Below are positions 35,912 to 48,426 of a DNA stretch of 64,000 nucleotides, piece by piece. The translations under genes and the position numbers were made by a program. Source of the DNA: Nymphaea colorata (taxonomy: Eukaryota; Streptophyta; Magnoliopsida; Nymphaeales; Nymphaeaceae); contig NC_045143.1 in assembly GCF_008831285.2 (NCBI RefSeq), positions 19,061,655 through 19,125,654 of the forward strand, given 5' to 3'. The notes beneath the pieces are model-generated. The model was not told the origin of the DNA. It saw only the letters and a program-made list of their open reading frames with translations, and searched no databases. Every line of letters starts with the position of its first letter. Within the stretch, counting starts at the first letter, position 1.

Positions 35912-37360
35912 CCAAAATTTCTTTCCATTATTAAGTTGACTATCTATCTAACATAATTCGTGATTATTTTGTGAGAGTTCAGGAGTTAATGCTTTAATGT
36001 ATGCCATTCTAGAAAGCTAAGTGCTGTAAAAATTTTGTTTTCTGTTTCTCTCTTCCTTTGAATCTAGAAGTCTGATTTATATTTTAAATCATATGATAGT
36101 CTGAGCTGTCAACAAAAAACATAGTTTGACTTTGTCATGTACTTGAGTTTTCCGAGAATTGTATCTGTGAAGGACATGAGGCCAGCATGCCTGAAGCATT
36201 AAAAATTCATTATATATGGCCTAAGTCACAAGATAATTCTAAAAGGCAGAAAGTATCCATGTCGATGATACTTGACATGGGGCAGTTTTAATTTTGTACA
36301 TTTTGGTAAATTTTTGTATTTTTTGTATGTGTTAGTACATTTTAGTTTTTATTTTCAGTAATATATATTTTTATTAATATAAACAATGAGTTTATGTATT
36401 TATTTACTTAAAATATTTTTATTATGGATATATACGGACACGTATACACGTTCATGTATATATGTATGGCTTTGTCCCACATGTACTTAAGGTTTTTCTT
36501 AAATGTCTTGCAGGGGTGTCCATATGTAGGTAATAAAGTAGTGCATGCACCACCATTTACTTTGACAAGAGGTTTTACAAGTATATGGCTAGGAATCAAC
36601 TAATGAAAATGTTAGTGAATTGGGCGTTTCTATATTTCTTTACCTGCAAAATCGTTGGAATTTATGCTAAAATTGTTTACGTTCATTGCCTCCAAAAAGG
36701 ATCATTTGATCCCTTTCAAGCTAAATAAGGGCAAACATGAACCTATGACTTATGCTATACCGTCATCTTCTTGTTCCAGCCATCCAAAAGGATAATGTCA
36801 TTGCTTTTATGGCAGTATTTACCATTTGTTTATCGTGCTTACTGTATCTGCTAGTCATGCGACCCATACCCAGGATGGAGTCAAGTGGTGCTGCAACCAG
36901 CCATGCCCCCCTAAGATTATTGAAAAATATAAAACATATATCGTTAAAATTTTATTTTTGGACCCTCGTCAAAATTCTAAAAAAAATTATATTAACACCA
37001 TTTTACAGACTGGTCCTTGTATTGCTTGGTTTTCCCTCCCCCAAGAGGAAAAACCCTTGGCCAACTTGACTGTCAGATCAAGAAGGCTAGCCCCACAGGA
37101 GCCCAAGACCGACCCAAGTGTAATCCCTGCATGTTTAAAAGGATAAACTTCTATTTCCCATAAATTTTAATTTTTATCTATCATTTTGTTAATCGACCTT
37201 TAACCTCTTCCCCCACATGTTAGCTTCCACTAAAGATACAGAGTTTTGTGCACCATGCTGTGTATACAACGAGCGCACACAAGGGGTAGACCCTACTACC
37301 TATATATGAACTTTCAGTATTTTCCTATATGACGGAGAAGGTAGAATGCACATATTTACC
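34741..37360. other. Intergenic DNA with scattered repeat fragments
   Basis: No gene is seen. A short direct duplication of CCTGTTCACAAGTCTTA occurs near 35309 and 35351. A patch rich in CCAGG/GGCC words lies at about 35215-35310. A (TA)n tract is at about 35888-35911. A GGTGCTGCAACC...CCCCAAGAGG segment at about 36880-37090, with an A/T-rich core, looks like a decayed repeat. Confidence 0.55.
35888..35911. repeat. (TA)n microsatellite
   Basis: A pure TA run in intergenic DNA. Confidence 0.85.
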
Positions 37361-37824
37361 TCAATATCCTAGCATTGCACAAACACAACAAACAGTCTTA
37401 ACATCCAATAGGAAAAAAAGAGAGAAGTTTTCGTTGAAGGAAAGAATGAGAAAAGATGATGTTGGTGAAGAAAGCTTGGTGTCGAAGGAAAAATAGCGGG
37501 AATGTCATCAGAAGGAAAAGACGGTGAGTTCATAAACTTGTCACTAACCTTTCTTGCTCGTTGACAGTAAATAACAAAGGTAATGGATTTTGCAAGGGTT
37601 TTCAGTTTTTGCAGGGTTTTTATTTTCAACGGATGGACATTCGAAGAAATCGAACGAGCACTTCCAAAGGATTTAAAGTTGAAGGCAAAGTGCAAAAATA
37701 AAGAAAGTGTCGACGGAACAGATATGGTGTGTCATACAATATGGCCTTCACAGTGTTTCATCCAACCGATACTATGTAATACAAGGTGACCTTCAGAATG
37801 TACCTTGCATTCACTAGTGCATTG

Positions 37825-38045
37825 TCTTCCACTTGAGATAAGATCACATAAGACAACCTATATGAGATTATCCGCATGAGATAACAATTGTGTTTTAATT
37901 AATGTTTGAGATAATGTGTACGTTGTAAGGAGATAGTTTGCGTGACATAAAGATAATCTTTGAGGTAACGTGTGTGACACAATGTGCCTGAGATAATGTG
38001 TTTAAGCTGATGTATGAGGCAATGTGTCTGAGATAATGTTTAGTA
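37825..38045. repeat. Degenerate GAGATAATGTGT minisatellite, left copy
   Basis: TGAGATAA with variants followed by TGTGT recurs roughly every 20-30 bases (for example GAGATAATGTGTACG, GAGATAATGTGTTTA and GAGATAATGTTTA). A similar array in the same orientation lies at 40620-40830, on the other side of the FAR1-like pseudogene. Confidence 0.7.
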
Positions 38046-38084
38046 TTATTTGACAAACAAACTTTATCCATTGCAGATTACACA

Positions 38085-40218
38085 GTGTATGTAATATCAA
38101 CATCATCAGATGGTAACGAAGAAGAGAATGAGTCAAGCGGACAGACATTATCAATTGGAGATGGCACAGTGTACATCACGTCATCATCATTAGACAGCAA
38201 CAAAGAAGAGATTGAGTCCCACTACGAGGAGATGAAGAATGCAGATGAACATATTCCTGCTATAAGAGTATAGCTCAAAACCAAGTGCAATGCATACAGT
38301 TTATAGAATTATTGTGCTTTTGCAATATAAGTTCAGTGTAAGGAAGTGTATGAGTGACAAAAATGCATAGGACATGGTTGTGAGAAGGTCATATGTTTGT
38401 TCGAAAGTATAATGGAAAAGATCAGCTCCATGTGTAAAGAAGAACAGGCTTGATACAAAGTAAAGTTGTGCAACTAAATTGGCGTTGGCAAGACTTCTGA
38501 ATAGAAAATATTGCAATCACACATTCAAAAGTGAACACAACCATCTATTGACACATCCTCACATGAGACACATGTTGAAGTCGCATTGCAATTTAAAGTA
38601 AGTGAGCTTGCACATTGTGTAGGCAAACAACTAAGAAAGACGTGTGACCTTTTTGTTAAATTAGATGGTGGTTATGAGAATGTTCTATTCAATTGCATAG
38701 ATCATAGAAACCACTTGAGGAGAAAGATGATGGAATTGATGAAAGAAGGAGAATTTATGACATTGCTTGATGTTGTATTCATAAAACATTAAGCACAGAG
38801 ACATGCTTCTACAGTGCCATTTAGGTGACAAGGTTGGTTATGTCACAAATGTCTTTCGGGCAAACTTGGGATCAATGACAGATAATAAATGCTTCAGTAG
38901 TGTGCTTATTTTTTATACAACTGTGAAGGTCCATACCCAGGCATGGCCCTCTACAAAGTTTGTAGGGGCGAACCATCAACCTAAAAGTTGCATTTTTAGT
39001 GGCGCATTCTGCTTTGATCAGACCATTGAGACATTTGAGTGGTTGTTCAAGGTATTCATTGTGGCCATGAATGGGAAGCACCCTAAGTGTGCACTAACAA
39101 ACGAAGACAGTGCAATAGTAGTTGCAGTGTACCTCGTATAGTCAAAGGCACATCATCGACTGTGCATGTGACATATATTCTAAAAACCATTGAAGAGCAT
39201 AGGGTACATTCCTCTTAATCAGAAAAATTACTTCAAGATAGTTTTTGTAAAATACGTTCTTGAGTGCCACGATGGTAAAAATTTTAAATCTATTTGCAAA
39301 CAAATGATTAAAGTATATGACCTAAAAGAAAACATGTGACTTCAAAAACTGTATAGAGATAAAGAAAAGTGGCCATCGGCATATGGAAGACAATGTTTCT
39401 GTATAGATATGATAAGTAATTAAATAGTATAGAGCATGCATGGTGCACTGAAAAAGAGAGTCTACTCTTGTATACAAACATTTCGATTCATGAGACACTA
39501 TGACACATTTTTGGATGGTCATAGGAACTGTGAGCTTGAAGAAGATGTGAAAGCATTTGTATCATGGCCACAACTTTGGGCACTAACATCCTCGTTCGAG
39601 CTACAATTATATACATGCTTAGTGCATTCGAATGATTTAGGAAAGAGGCTATTTAAGTGACTAATTGTAAAATAGAATTACATGCACAACAAGTGGTTGC
39701 ACGTACTATGTAATGTACGAAAGGAGATATTCAACTACTATCAATGATACATATGTGACTACCATGTCAAAACTGATGTTGTTGAGTGTTCTTGTAAGAA
39801 ATATGAATTTAAATGTATTTTATGTTTTCATACTCTAAGGGCATTAGATCGGTAGAACATTAAAGAACTACTAGAGAGATACATCATGCGAAGATGAACA
39901 AAAATGCAAAGTTGGAGATAATCATAAGAAGTCCTGAGATTGCTTCCGATGATAGTCCTAAGTCTCACAAACAGCGATGCGGCCAATAAAAGCCAACCGA
40001 AAAGCACAAGTCCCATAACCTCAGACCCCTTGGAGAAGAGGAGTCATAGTTCTGGTATGAATACTATGTTTGATAAGTCCGGGTTCAACATTGTAAAGTA
40101 TGACGAGACAATACGATCAATCAATGGTTTAAAGAGGAAGTCATTATCTGATAGGATTTGGTGTAGGACAAAAAGTCATCTAAAAAAACAAGGTAATAGA
40201 CGGAACAACAGACAATAA
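38085..40218 (+). pseudogene. FAR1/FHY3-like (MULE-type) transposase gene, decayed
   Basis: Three parts of the family are readable in order on the + strand. First is an FAR1-type DNA-binding region at about 38360-38580, with RRSYVCSK, a GC-x-x-KLALAR-like stretch and a SEHNHLL His block. Second is the MULE transposase core at 38803-39400, with FVGANHQPKSCIFSGAF, FEWLFKVFIVAMNGKHPK and, after a TAG at 39139, HRLCM-stop-HIF, then WPSAYGRQCFC. Third is a SWIM zinc finger at about 39760-39850, with VVECSCKKYEFKCILCFHTL, followed by ERYIMRRW. Stops at about 39139, 39169 and 39343 and frame changes make it a pseudogene. It may be a dead autonomous Mutator element or a dead domesticated FRS gene; no terminal inverted repeats were recognised. 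Confidence 0.85.
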
Positions 40219-40219
40219 A

Positions 40220-40885
40220 AAGATCCTCAAGTATGTTATGTTTAAAAACAGTGTAGTTGTGACCTGTATGCCTCAGCATCTATGCAAGAGTTATATGATC
40301 ATGGCAGTTTACAGAACTCCTAGTAAGGTTTTACATTATATTCTTCTCTTCCTCAATATATGTTTTAAATGTAAGCAAATTTTAACTATCGATTAATTGT
40401 TACAAAGATATATGAATTCAGTTGGTCCTCTTGTGCACTATTTTCGATAAGAACATGGTAGCCAGATCTTTCCAATTATACCCCATGCAATGAAGAATAT
40501 ATTATCTATTGCTATGGATAGAACAATATACATGCATTTTGAATTATATGCTATAATGCTAATTATTGACTGCTATAGCTTAAATGATCGTCATAAATTA
40601 ATAGATATTATCAACTACTTCTTTGAGTTAATGAGTGTCTATTTAACAATGTGATTAATAGTGTGAGATAATGAGTGTTTGTTAGTGGTGTGTGGTAACG
40701 TGTGTTCGTAAGTTAATGGTGAGAGATAAATACCGTCTCTTAGTGATGTGAGATAATGATTGTTTGTTAGTTATGTGAGATAACGAGTGTCTATTAGAGA
40801 TAACTACTTTATATCAACGGTGTGAGATAACCATCTCTTCCCGCTTGATTAGCTTTTGCTCCACATTGACTCTAATGATCTTATG
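40220..40885. repeat. Right flank of FAR1-like gene with second GAGATAA minisatellite
   Basis: At about 40620-40830, GTGAGATAATGAGTGT and related words (GTGTGGTAACGTGTGT, GTGAGATAACGAGTGT) recur, in the same direction as the array at 37825-38045. The rest is AT-rich without recognisable genes. Confidence 0.65.
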
Positions 40886-41480
40886 AAAAATTCATTTTTC
40901 TGACATTACATTTACCAGAACTAACAATAGAACTGCTTCTAATAATGTCATGTCTATGCTTGATAGATGTTTTGTTTTCAAGGAATGGGTAGATGATCCA
41001 AAGCTAGCCTCAAGTCTGGAGATTTTGCCTAGATCTACCTTAGACCATAATCTTATCCTATTTAGTTCAACTAGGAGTACCATCTCTACTTGGGTCATGA
41101 CTCCTTTCAAGCATTTATGATATTGGGATGACCTGAAAGGGTACATGGACCAAGTGGAGGCAGGTTGGTTTGTCATGACTCAAGGTTGTGTGATGATTAG
41201 ACTCATCAAGAAATTGGAGGCTGTCAGGTATAACCTGAAAGAGTGGTGCGGAGCAGGTCCTAATGATCCATAATCATATTCAGCTGCTCAAGAAGGGGAC
41301 CAAGCTCAATCAAGCTAAGGTTGATGGAGGAGAGGTAGAGGCTTTCAATGAGAGATTGATCTGAAATCACAACTATCGAATCTCTTAAGATTGGAAGAGC
41401 GGCTATGGCAGCACAAATCTAGAACTAAATAGCTCCAAGATGGTGATCAAAATACTATGATTTTTAATGGTCTGTTAAAC
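40886..41480 (+). pseudogene. LINE ORF2 fragment, endonuclease end to pre-RT
   Basis: The reading frame gives TNNRTASNNVMSMLDRCFV then KEWVDD, the C-terminal end of the plant L1 endonuclease (TWTNNRxG..MSKLDR...). A Leu-rich stretch with LIKKLEAVRYNLKEW follows, then EERLWQHKSRTK-stop-LQDGDQNT near 41398-41460, the pre-RT block. The RT itself does not follow; CACTA-related sequence starts instead, so the CACTA element probably truncated or interrupted this LINE. It is broken by stops, including TAG in the last block. Confidence 0.75.
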
Positions 41481-42399
41481 ATTGTTGAAACCTTATATAG
41501 ACACGTGTCTTGGATGTTAGTAAATGTTTAACAGACATCCACTAAAAGTCAATATTAATCATTATCGACACAAACTTATGCATCGGAAAGTGTTTTAATT
41601 TTTTTTAATTTGCTTAGGACATATTGTTTTTTGAAAATGAAAATACATATAAAAGATACATGCTTACATTTTCCATGTATCAAACAAAACAAACATTGCA
41701 ACTAAATGTTCATACACAAAACATATATGTATAACAATTGTTCAAACATACATTATAATACAACTGATTCACTACAATTCAAAGTTACAAGTACATAAAC
41801 ATATAAATTTCTCCCATGTACTATAATCACCGAGGTGAAAATTGTACAAAGTTTGGCGGTCCCAACATGTCTACAATGAACATTAAAAAAACATGTTACT
41901 TATGTCAGAAATGAAGTTTAACAAATAGAACTCATTACATCAAATTAAATGTTACGTAACCTGTATCACTAAGTTGTGCCATAAACTGAGTAAATTGAGC
42001 CTCAAATTCTTAGAATTGTTACTGAGATTGAAGAAACCTAAGACTCAAGCTCATAAAATTTATCCTTCAGTAATGCATTTTCTTTCCACTGAGCACATAT
42101 GACGCTCAAATTGGAAGATGAACTAAACTAAGAATGACTGACACCAAGCCCATCATTCGTACTCTACCATGTCTCTCCTTTCTCATGATCCTGGAGTAGA
42201 CATCATTTCTTTCTGGTGTATCTGTGTCTCTTAAGGCATCATTTGGAGTTGCTCTTTTAGTCAATCTAACAATACATAGTAACATATATCATGAATAATG
42301 TGATTATTCGAATATATGATAACATATATGCTGTTGAGATACAAGAATGTAATTATTGAAATGAGGCTTACAATGACAACATTGATTTCAAGGTTGGAG

Positions 42400-43430
42400 T
42401 AGTTCGGGTTCTTACTGGTCCTAGTAGTAATGAACAGCTCAGCACGTGATGACTACTCAGAACTTTTCCTAAATTGTATATTTCAATTAACACAAGATAT
42501 CAGTTAATATATGCAGTCATATAATACATGAACACAGATAACATATACCTCCTTCTGTTTAAAACGTGCAAAATTTTATGTGTTAGTTGTAGTACTTCTA
42601 TTTGGCACGCGCCTATACATTTTTTTGCTGATTTCCTGAAATATGAAAGTACCTTAATATACAAAATACATATACTTATTTTTGTATAATGTTGTCTTTA
42701 TATTATAAACCTATTATATACGAATGTCATATATACACCTTCGACTTATCTTTAGCAAAATAGTTGGTCATGGACTCCCAATGATCTTGTGGGATGTTAT
42801 ACTTGTTTATGAATTGAGCTACTTTGGCATTAGCTTGAGAACCTATAGGTTCTTTGAATAATTTCTTACATTCATGCCTCCAATACATGTACAGTTGTGC
42901 ATATTCATACATAACTCACTTCTATGGAGGTGCTCTTTCTTCTTCTAAGAATTCATATTTGTCATGTTTCCATATATTAAAGTAGACGTCAGTATGATAC
43001 TTCAACATAAACAATTTATATGAAAACATTACATACTTGTACACGTAACGATAGATCTGTCTTCAATGAAGCTGGAAGCTCAAAAAAATTATAATACAAA
43101 AACAGTGTGACAAAAGGATCGTCCACCTGTGCACCGATGTATGTCGTCAAATATTGTGCCTCTCTTTCAATAGGTTGGCCCAATGGGTTCATTGTTATCT
43201 TGTACCTTGAACCATTTCTTAAGCTCGAGTGATGCCATGTGAATTCTTATTTGAAGGGCCTACAAGAAAATTAAATAAAGTTTATACATATGAATAACAA
43301 TATGATGATAGACTAATGAACTATAAATTCGTTTATATTCTTTACCAGAAGGGCATGCATCAGTTGTATGCTGTTCACTACTTGTATCTTCACTCTCCAT
43401 GGTATCATATTTTTTTTAGCTTATGTGAGT
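42400..43430 (-). pseudogene. CACTA TNPA-like second protein, decayed
   Basis: The minus strand from 42912 has CKKLFKEP, FINKYNIPQDHWESM and the adjoining FAKDK, like the plant En/Spm Transposase_24 family (Trp in a W-x-x-F/M-type block). EISKKMYRRVPNRST near 42640-42600 resembles its downstream K-x-x-Y-x-x-x-x-TRS segment. An earlier part (about 43200-43050) has PTYREAQ-like EPIGQPIEREAQYLTT. It is fragmentary. Confidence 0.6.
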
Positions 43431-43589
43431 TAGTCTTATATGTCGAATGGACGATATGTCTTCTCTTATATGTACTCTTCATCTGTATCCCATAAGCTAT
43501 ACAAACATTACATCAGTTTCAACGCAAAACATAAAATTACAATAAGGAAAAATATGTACAGAATGGATTCATAATATGGATTTGTATAA

Positions 43590-44230
43590 TCAAAGACAAA
43601 AATAGATATAATCATACCAATTATTAACCAATATTACATGTTCTTCATCCCTAACCCAATGGATATCTTTGTTTGCGTTGTCAGCTTGACTACTTGGTGA
43701 GTTTTGTACATCTATAACACACTCTGGCATGTGTTCTAATATGTCATACAAGTCTCTTGGTCTTATTTTAATACCAACATGTCAATTGTTGTCTTCTGGA
43801 TCCTTTACATTGAAAATTTGTTGACGTTGAGTTGCTAAAACAAATGATTTGTTCTTCATACATCTTTAGTTGATGTTGACACATGTGAAAAAAAGTTCAT
43901 CAACTTTAATCTCCCTCTGACGTGCAGTCAAGTCATCATACCATTTACATTCAAATAACACATGCTTCAGTCTCTCACAATAACTGACCTCTATTATATC
44001 AGTATTGTATCCATAATATTCAACTTTACCAACATTAGGATTATGTGTATTAACAAGAACATTACTATTTTAGTATTTCTTGTATGTATTTTTATCCCTT
44101 GTATGAAGTTTGAATCCATTAGATATGAATTGTTTATATATGATTACATTCTTATTTGCGAATTGAGACAACCAAACAATATCTTATAGTATATGTTGAT
44201 TTTCTTGACCATGTTTTTTCTCTAATTTGT
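43590..44230 (-). pseudogene. CACTA transposase C-terminal, DUF4216-like
   Basis: The minus strand reads VGKVEYYGYNTDIIEVSY, FECKWYDDLTARQREIKVD, KSFVLATQRQQIFNVKDP, then IKIRPRDLYD. This order (Y-Y-G..TDIIE, LF-x-C-x-W-x-D, PFVLA..Q-x-FYV-x-DP) is characteristic of the domain downstream of TNP2 in plant CACTA proteins. Scattered stops are present. Confidence 0.8.
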
Positions 44231-44478
44231 TATAAATATATAAATGTCATAAATAATGTAAATCTAAATACATACAAGCATATGTATAAATCGTACATGT
44301 TTTTCAAACCAATCTAGAATTTTTGTTTTGTGGAGACACTATATGACATTGGGACTCATTATACATTATTTAGTAATCAACCTCAAATGTCGCCTATAAC
44401 ACCAAATATGAACCTAATAACATTGTAATATATATTGTACGAACAACGTGTTATACATATTTGAAGTTCAAAATATTC

Positions 44479-46660
44479 TTATTTAATATATGATAGAACA
44501 ACCTTGTGACTAAATAATATACATATATGCATTTGCTGGTGAGTTAATGTATCCATGATTACCAATCCTGATGCACCTAATGGATGTCTCACTCTCTCCA
44601 CACTAGATTCATCTTCTAGATTAACAATAATGTCTTCGACATTCTTTTCAGGTTTATTCATTCTTGATTCTACACCTAGCAATATGTAGAACAGAATGTC
44701 ATATATTCATTTGCCAAATAATCCATTGCAATTGAACCTTCTGTTTGACCTTTATTATGTACATAATTCTTTAACTTAAATAAGTACTTGATAAAAGTAT
44801 AAAGTAATAGTGTGAAGGCAAGTACTCTCCTTATGATCTTCTTTGTATATAAAAAAAAAACTAAAATAAAAAATATACCTCTCAATAGGATATATCCACT
44901 TGTATTGCACTGGTCCATCCAATCGAACTTCATTTGCTAAATGAATTGTCAAATGCACTATCACATTGAAAAAGTTTGATGGAAATATCATCTCTAATTG
45001 ACAAAGTGTTGTGCTAATTTGTTGTTTTAAGTCTTGTAACTCGGCATCCGTTATGATCTTCATAAACAATTTTCTGAAAAACTCGTAATATTTTGTCAAC
45101 ATGAAACAACCTTCTTGGGTATGGATCTCCTTATAATCAAAGAAAGAAATTATTGTAGAAGTACATGACAATCATGACTCTTCAAATTGGAGATCTTGTG
45201 TCTGCCTCTCACAACGACTTTACGTGATATGTTGTTTGAATAACTATTTGAAACCGTTAAATAATTTAATACATTACAAAATATATCTTTCTCATTCCTG
45301 ATCATGTGGTAACATGCTGGAGGAAGTGTCCCCTTATCTAAATTTAGATGTTGGCATGCATGAAGTGACTTTCATATATTCATTTCCTTAAAGTCCACTG
45401 TAACATTTAAATGGTCTTTCAATTTGCTATGTATATTTAATAATATACCAATGATGTTGTTAGGGACGTACTTGTGACGTGATGTGTTATGCTCCAAATG
45501 TGGCAAAGTGAACAAAAGTTTTTTTTTTAAGTATATTTGAGTTATTCTTCCATATTTGTGTTCAATGTCATATCCTGCAACAATTCTGACCCTACATTGT
45601 GTCAAACATGTGTTTTTTTTTTCGATATCTATGACTTAAAAGAAGTTAATGACGATGACCCATATAATACATCTTCTTGCTATATTTTAGTTTGTAACTA
45701 CATGTATCTTTATAACAGACTGGACAAGCTATCTTACCTTTGTACTTTTACCTGATATGTATGCATATCTCCAAAATTATGTATGTTCTACAATAAAGTT
45801 GCATACATTTGAAAATGTTGTTGTCTATGAAAATCAAATACATGTAAGCCTTCAGCCTATAACAAATTCAATGTATCGACCAATGATTATAGACATACAT
45901 TCATGCAATTTGTGTTTGGAGTTGTTAGTCCTAAGATGATTAATGACAACAACATATATGGTTGCTTTATGCACATCCAAGGTGGCAAATCATATTACCA
46001 GCAAAACATGCCATATGATATAAGTTGAACTTAAATTTTTAAATGGATTGAATCCATTACTAGTCAAATCTAAGTGTACATTTCTAACTTTTAATGTAAA
46101 TGATGGATGCATCTCATCAAAGTTTGTCTATACTACACCATCTGTTGGGTGTCTTAAGATTCCATCCTTTACACATTGATCATTGTGCCATGTCATATGC
46201 TTTCCAACTTTAGTCATTGTGAACATTCTCTTCAATTGTGCGGTAAAGAGAAAATATCATAGTCTTCATTGATGTTTTTTTATGGTTACTAGCTCTTATC
46301 CTCCTTAATTCATCATCATCGTCTTCCTTCCATCGCGAAGTACCAAATTTATCACATGTATCTTTCATTGTGTCTTCATTCTTGAATAACACACAATTAT
46401 TAGCACACATATCAATTTTTTAGCAATCAAACTATAACTCTCCAATGATCTTCTTTACCTCATAAACCGACTTTGGTAGGTCTACCATTGTTAGAAATGC
46501 TTCCATTAACAACCCAAGAAACAAATCAAAGCTTTTGTCGGGCCACCCACATAAATTTTTTATATGAAATAACTGTATTAAAAACTCATCTTCATAAATC
46601 TGCTATACCCGAGACACTGTTGATGTTCAACATTTTTAATCAATCATTTGTAATCATCAT
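44479..46660 (-). pseudogene. CACTA TNP2 transposase, decayed
   Basis: Minus-strand blocks in order are DTCDKFGTSRWKEDDDD (about 46356), SNGFNPFKNLSSTY (about 46060), AGYDIEHKY and FTLPHLEHN (45580-45480), NNIIGILLNIHSKLKDHL (about 45445), LPPACYHM (about 45330), ISNLKSHDCHVLLQ (about 45190), EMIFPSNFFNVIVHLTIHL (45000-44940), GPVQYKWIYPIERY (44917-44876) and KGQTEGSIAMDYLANEY (44750-44700). They match the conserved order of TNP2 in plant En/Spm elements. Introns and several frameshifts interrupt the blocks. Confidence 0.88.
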
Positions 46661-46664
46661 TGTT

Positions 46665-47006
46665 CTAACTATCTTCAGTATTATCTGCCCTTTGAGAAGA
46701 TGTTGTGTCTGACTGTACACGAAACACATCGAACAACAACTCTTGACTGTTTCCGGCAATTGTTTCTAATGCATATTCATGTGAAAATCTTCTCTCTCCA
46801 TGATATTCCCTACCAACATATGTTTGTACAAAGCCACTACATATGACATGATCGAAAACATTTTTAACCACCTGAGTGAATATATTATTACATCTTACAC
46901 AAGGACATATCACTCTTCCATTCACTATCGCTTTAGTGATAGCATAGTCAAAAGTTGTTTCACACCAGTTACATATTTTAAACTGTTTCTTCTTTTCGTA
47001 ATTCAA
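46665..47006 (-). pseudogene. CACTA transposase-associated domain
   Basis: An intact minus-strand reading of 113 residues carries VNGRVICPCVRCNNI, a C-P-C-x-x-C block, then HVICSGFVQTYVGREYHGE. This is the N-terminal transposase-associated domain of plant TNP2 proteins. TNP2 follows downstream on the same strand. Confidence 0.82.
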
Positions 47007-47929
47007 GTTTAATTATCCATCCTTTAATAAACATGTATAAAACTTCAATGTGAACATCTCTCCATTTTATGAATGATATGTTTTAGCCATTTGAATTCTG
47101 ATTCATGCAAATAAATACTCATTTTGTAGCTTGTCATGCAATTTTCAAACAAGTGCTTAAACAATTTATTTTGATAATTTATATCTTTCAAATAACTTCA
47201 TAAAATGACACGTTTAACATATGTGAAACACAAATATCAACCTATCCATAATTAAAAGGTCATTAACAAAAGATTAATTGCATCATTCAACAATGAAACA
47301 TTCTGCATAATTATTAAGTGACACTATAATCCAAGTGGTTCATTTCAATCGTTCAAACAATTTGTTGAACACTTGGTGGGTGGTTAAAAAGGCTAGAGAC
47401 TAGAAACATCCAAAAATGCATTTAGATAACAACCAATCAAAATAAAATTTTGCAAACAAGTATATGTATAGTTGAATTAGACATGATAAAAAATTGATGT
47501 CAGTATCAGGCCAAAATTTGTCGTAATTGAGAAGGACAAAAATTGTAGAAATTTTGGAGGTTTTGTATTTATATTGATATTTTATGCAATTAATATATCA
47601 AATTGAAGGTACTAAGCTCAACAAACATTATTGTGACATTTCACATCCAAAAAACTGCTAAAAACAATGATATCTGGCAGAAAAAATTCATATATATATC
47701 TTACATGCGCGTTATAATGTCAAATCATATACAAAGAGGAAAAACAAGTGAGAAGATTGAGGAACCAAACTTTTTAAGCTTCAAGTGGTCCAAAAACGAT
47801 GAAGGACACCTCGACTTGTCGGAATGTCATCGATGGGAAGAAAAGGGAAGAGAAAAGAAAAGATGAAAAAAGAAGAAATGAGAAGAAGAGTTTAGGCTGA
47901 CGTAATAAGTCCGGAAAAGCTTTACCAAC

Positions 47930-48410
47930 ATGTAAAATGCGTCGGCAAAATCATACTTAAAAACGTTGGAGATATTAAATGGTAACTTTTACCAATGTCC
48001 GGAGTCAACACGTCTGTAAAAGTCAAGTTTTATTGATGTGCTGGTCAAACGTAGGTACTGTTTCATCAATGCAGCAATTGTTATGTGTCGATAAAATTAG
48101 CTACTTTTACTGACGTTCGTAGATGAACGTTGGTAAGTTTGATTGGAAAAAACTTTCATCGATGTGAGAACGGTCATGCGTCGGTAAAACTGGCTTTCTT
48201 ATGGTACTTTTACCAATGTCTGGAAAAAATGTCGCTCCTGTAAAAGACAAACTTCAATGATGTAATGTAGCCATGCATCGGTGAATGCAGCTTTTCACCA
48301 ACGTCTGCTTCTAGGCATTGATGAAAATTAATATTCAACGACGTTTGTCTCTAGACGTTGGTCAGCATCGACTTTTACCGACATGAAATTTACCATGAGT
48401 TGTTAAGTCC
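47930..48410. repeat. CACTA subterminal repeats
   Basis: Words such as TTTTACCGAC, TTTTACCAATGTC, CGTCGGTAAAA, ACGTTGGT and GACGTT recur more than ten times in both orientations within 480 bp of the terminus. In characterised CACTA elements such subterminal motifs bind the TNPA-type protein. Confidence 0.8.
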
Positions 48411-48426
48411 ATCGATTTTTGTAGTG
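48409..48426 (-). repeat. CACTA terminal inverted repeat, right end
   Basis: The minus strand is CACTACAAAAATCGATGG. The flanking bases after it are ATG. The opposite TIR was not found. Confidence 0.85.

Larger units (their letters stand above)
41490..48426 (-). mobile_element. CACTA (En/Spm-type) DNA transposon, decayed
   Basis: On the minus strand the coding order is transposase-associated domain, TNP2 transposase, a DUF4216-like C-terminal part and then a TNPA-like part. The right end reads on the minus strand CACTACAAAAATCGATGG at 48426-48409, the hallmark terminus of this superfamily. Just inside it (47930-48410) lie many TTTTACCGACG-like subterminal repeats. The other end is not sharply visible; TGCATCGG-type words at 41480-41620 suggest it lies there. 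All frames carry stops. A 3-bp target duplication cannot be verified without the left terminus. Confidence 0.9.

Noticed and set aside
41453-41480. TACTATGATTTTTAATGGTC resembles the CACTA terminus and could be the missing left end
   Set aside because: The same bases read in frame as the LINE pre-RT block (GDQNT-MIF-like), so the likeness is probably chance, and the orientation of the match is that of a direct rather than an inverted copy in part.
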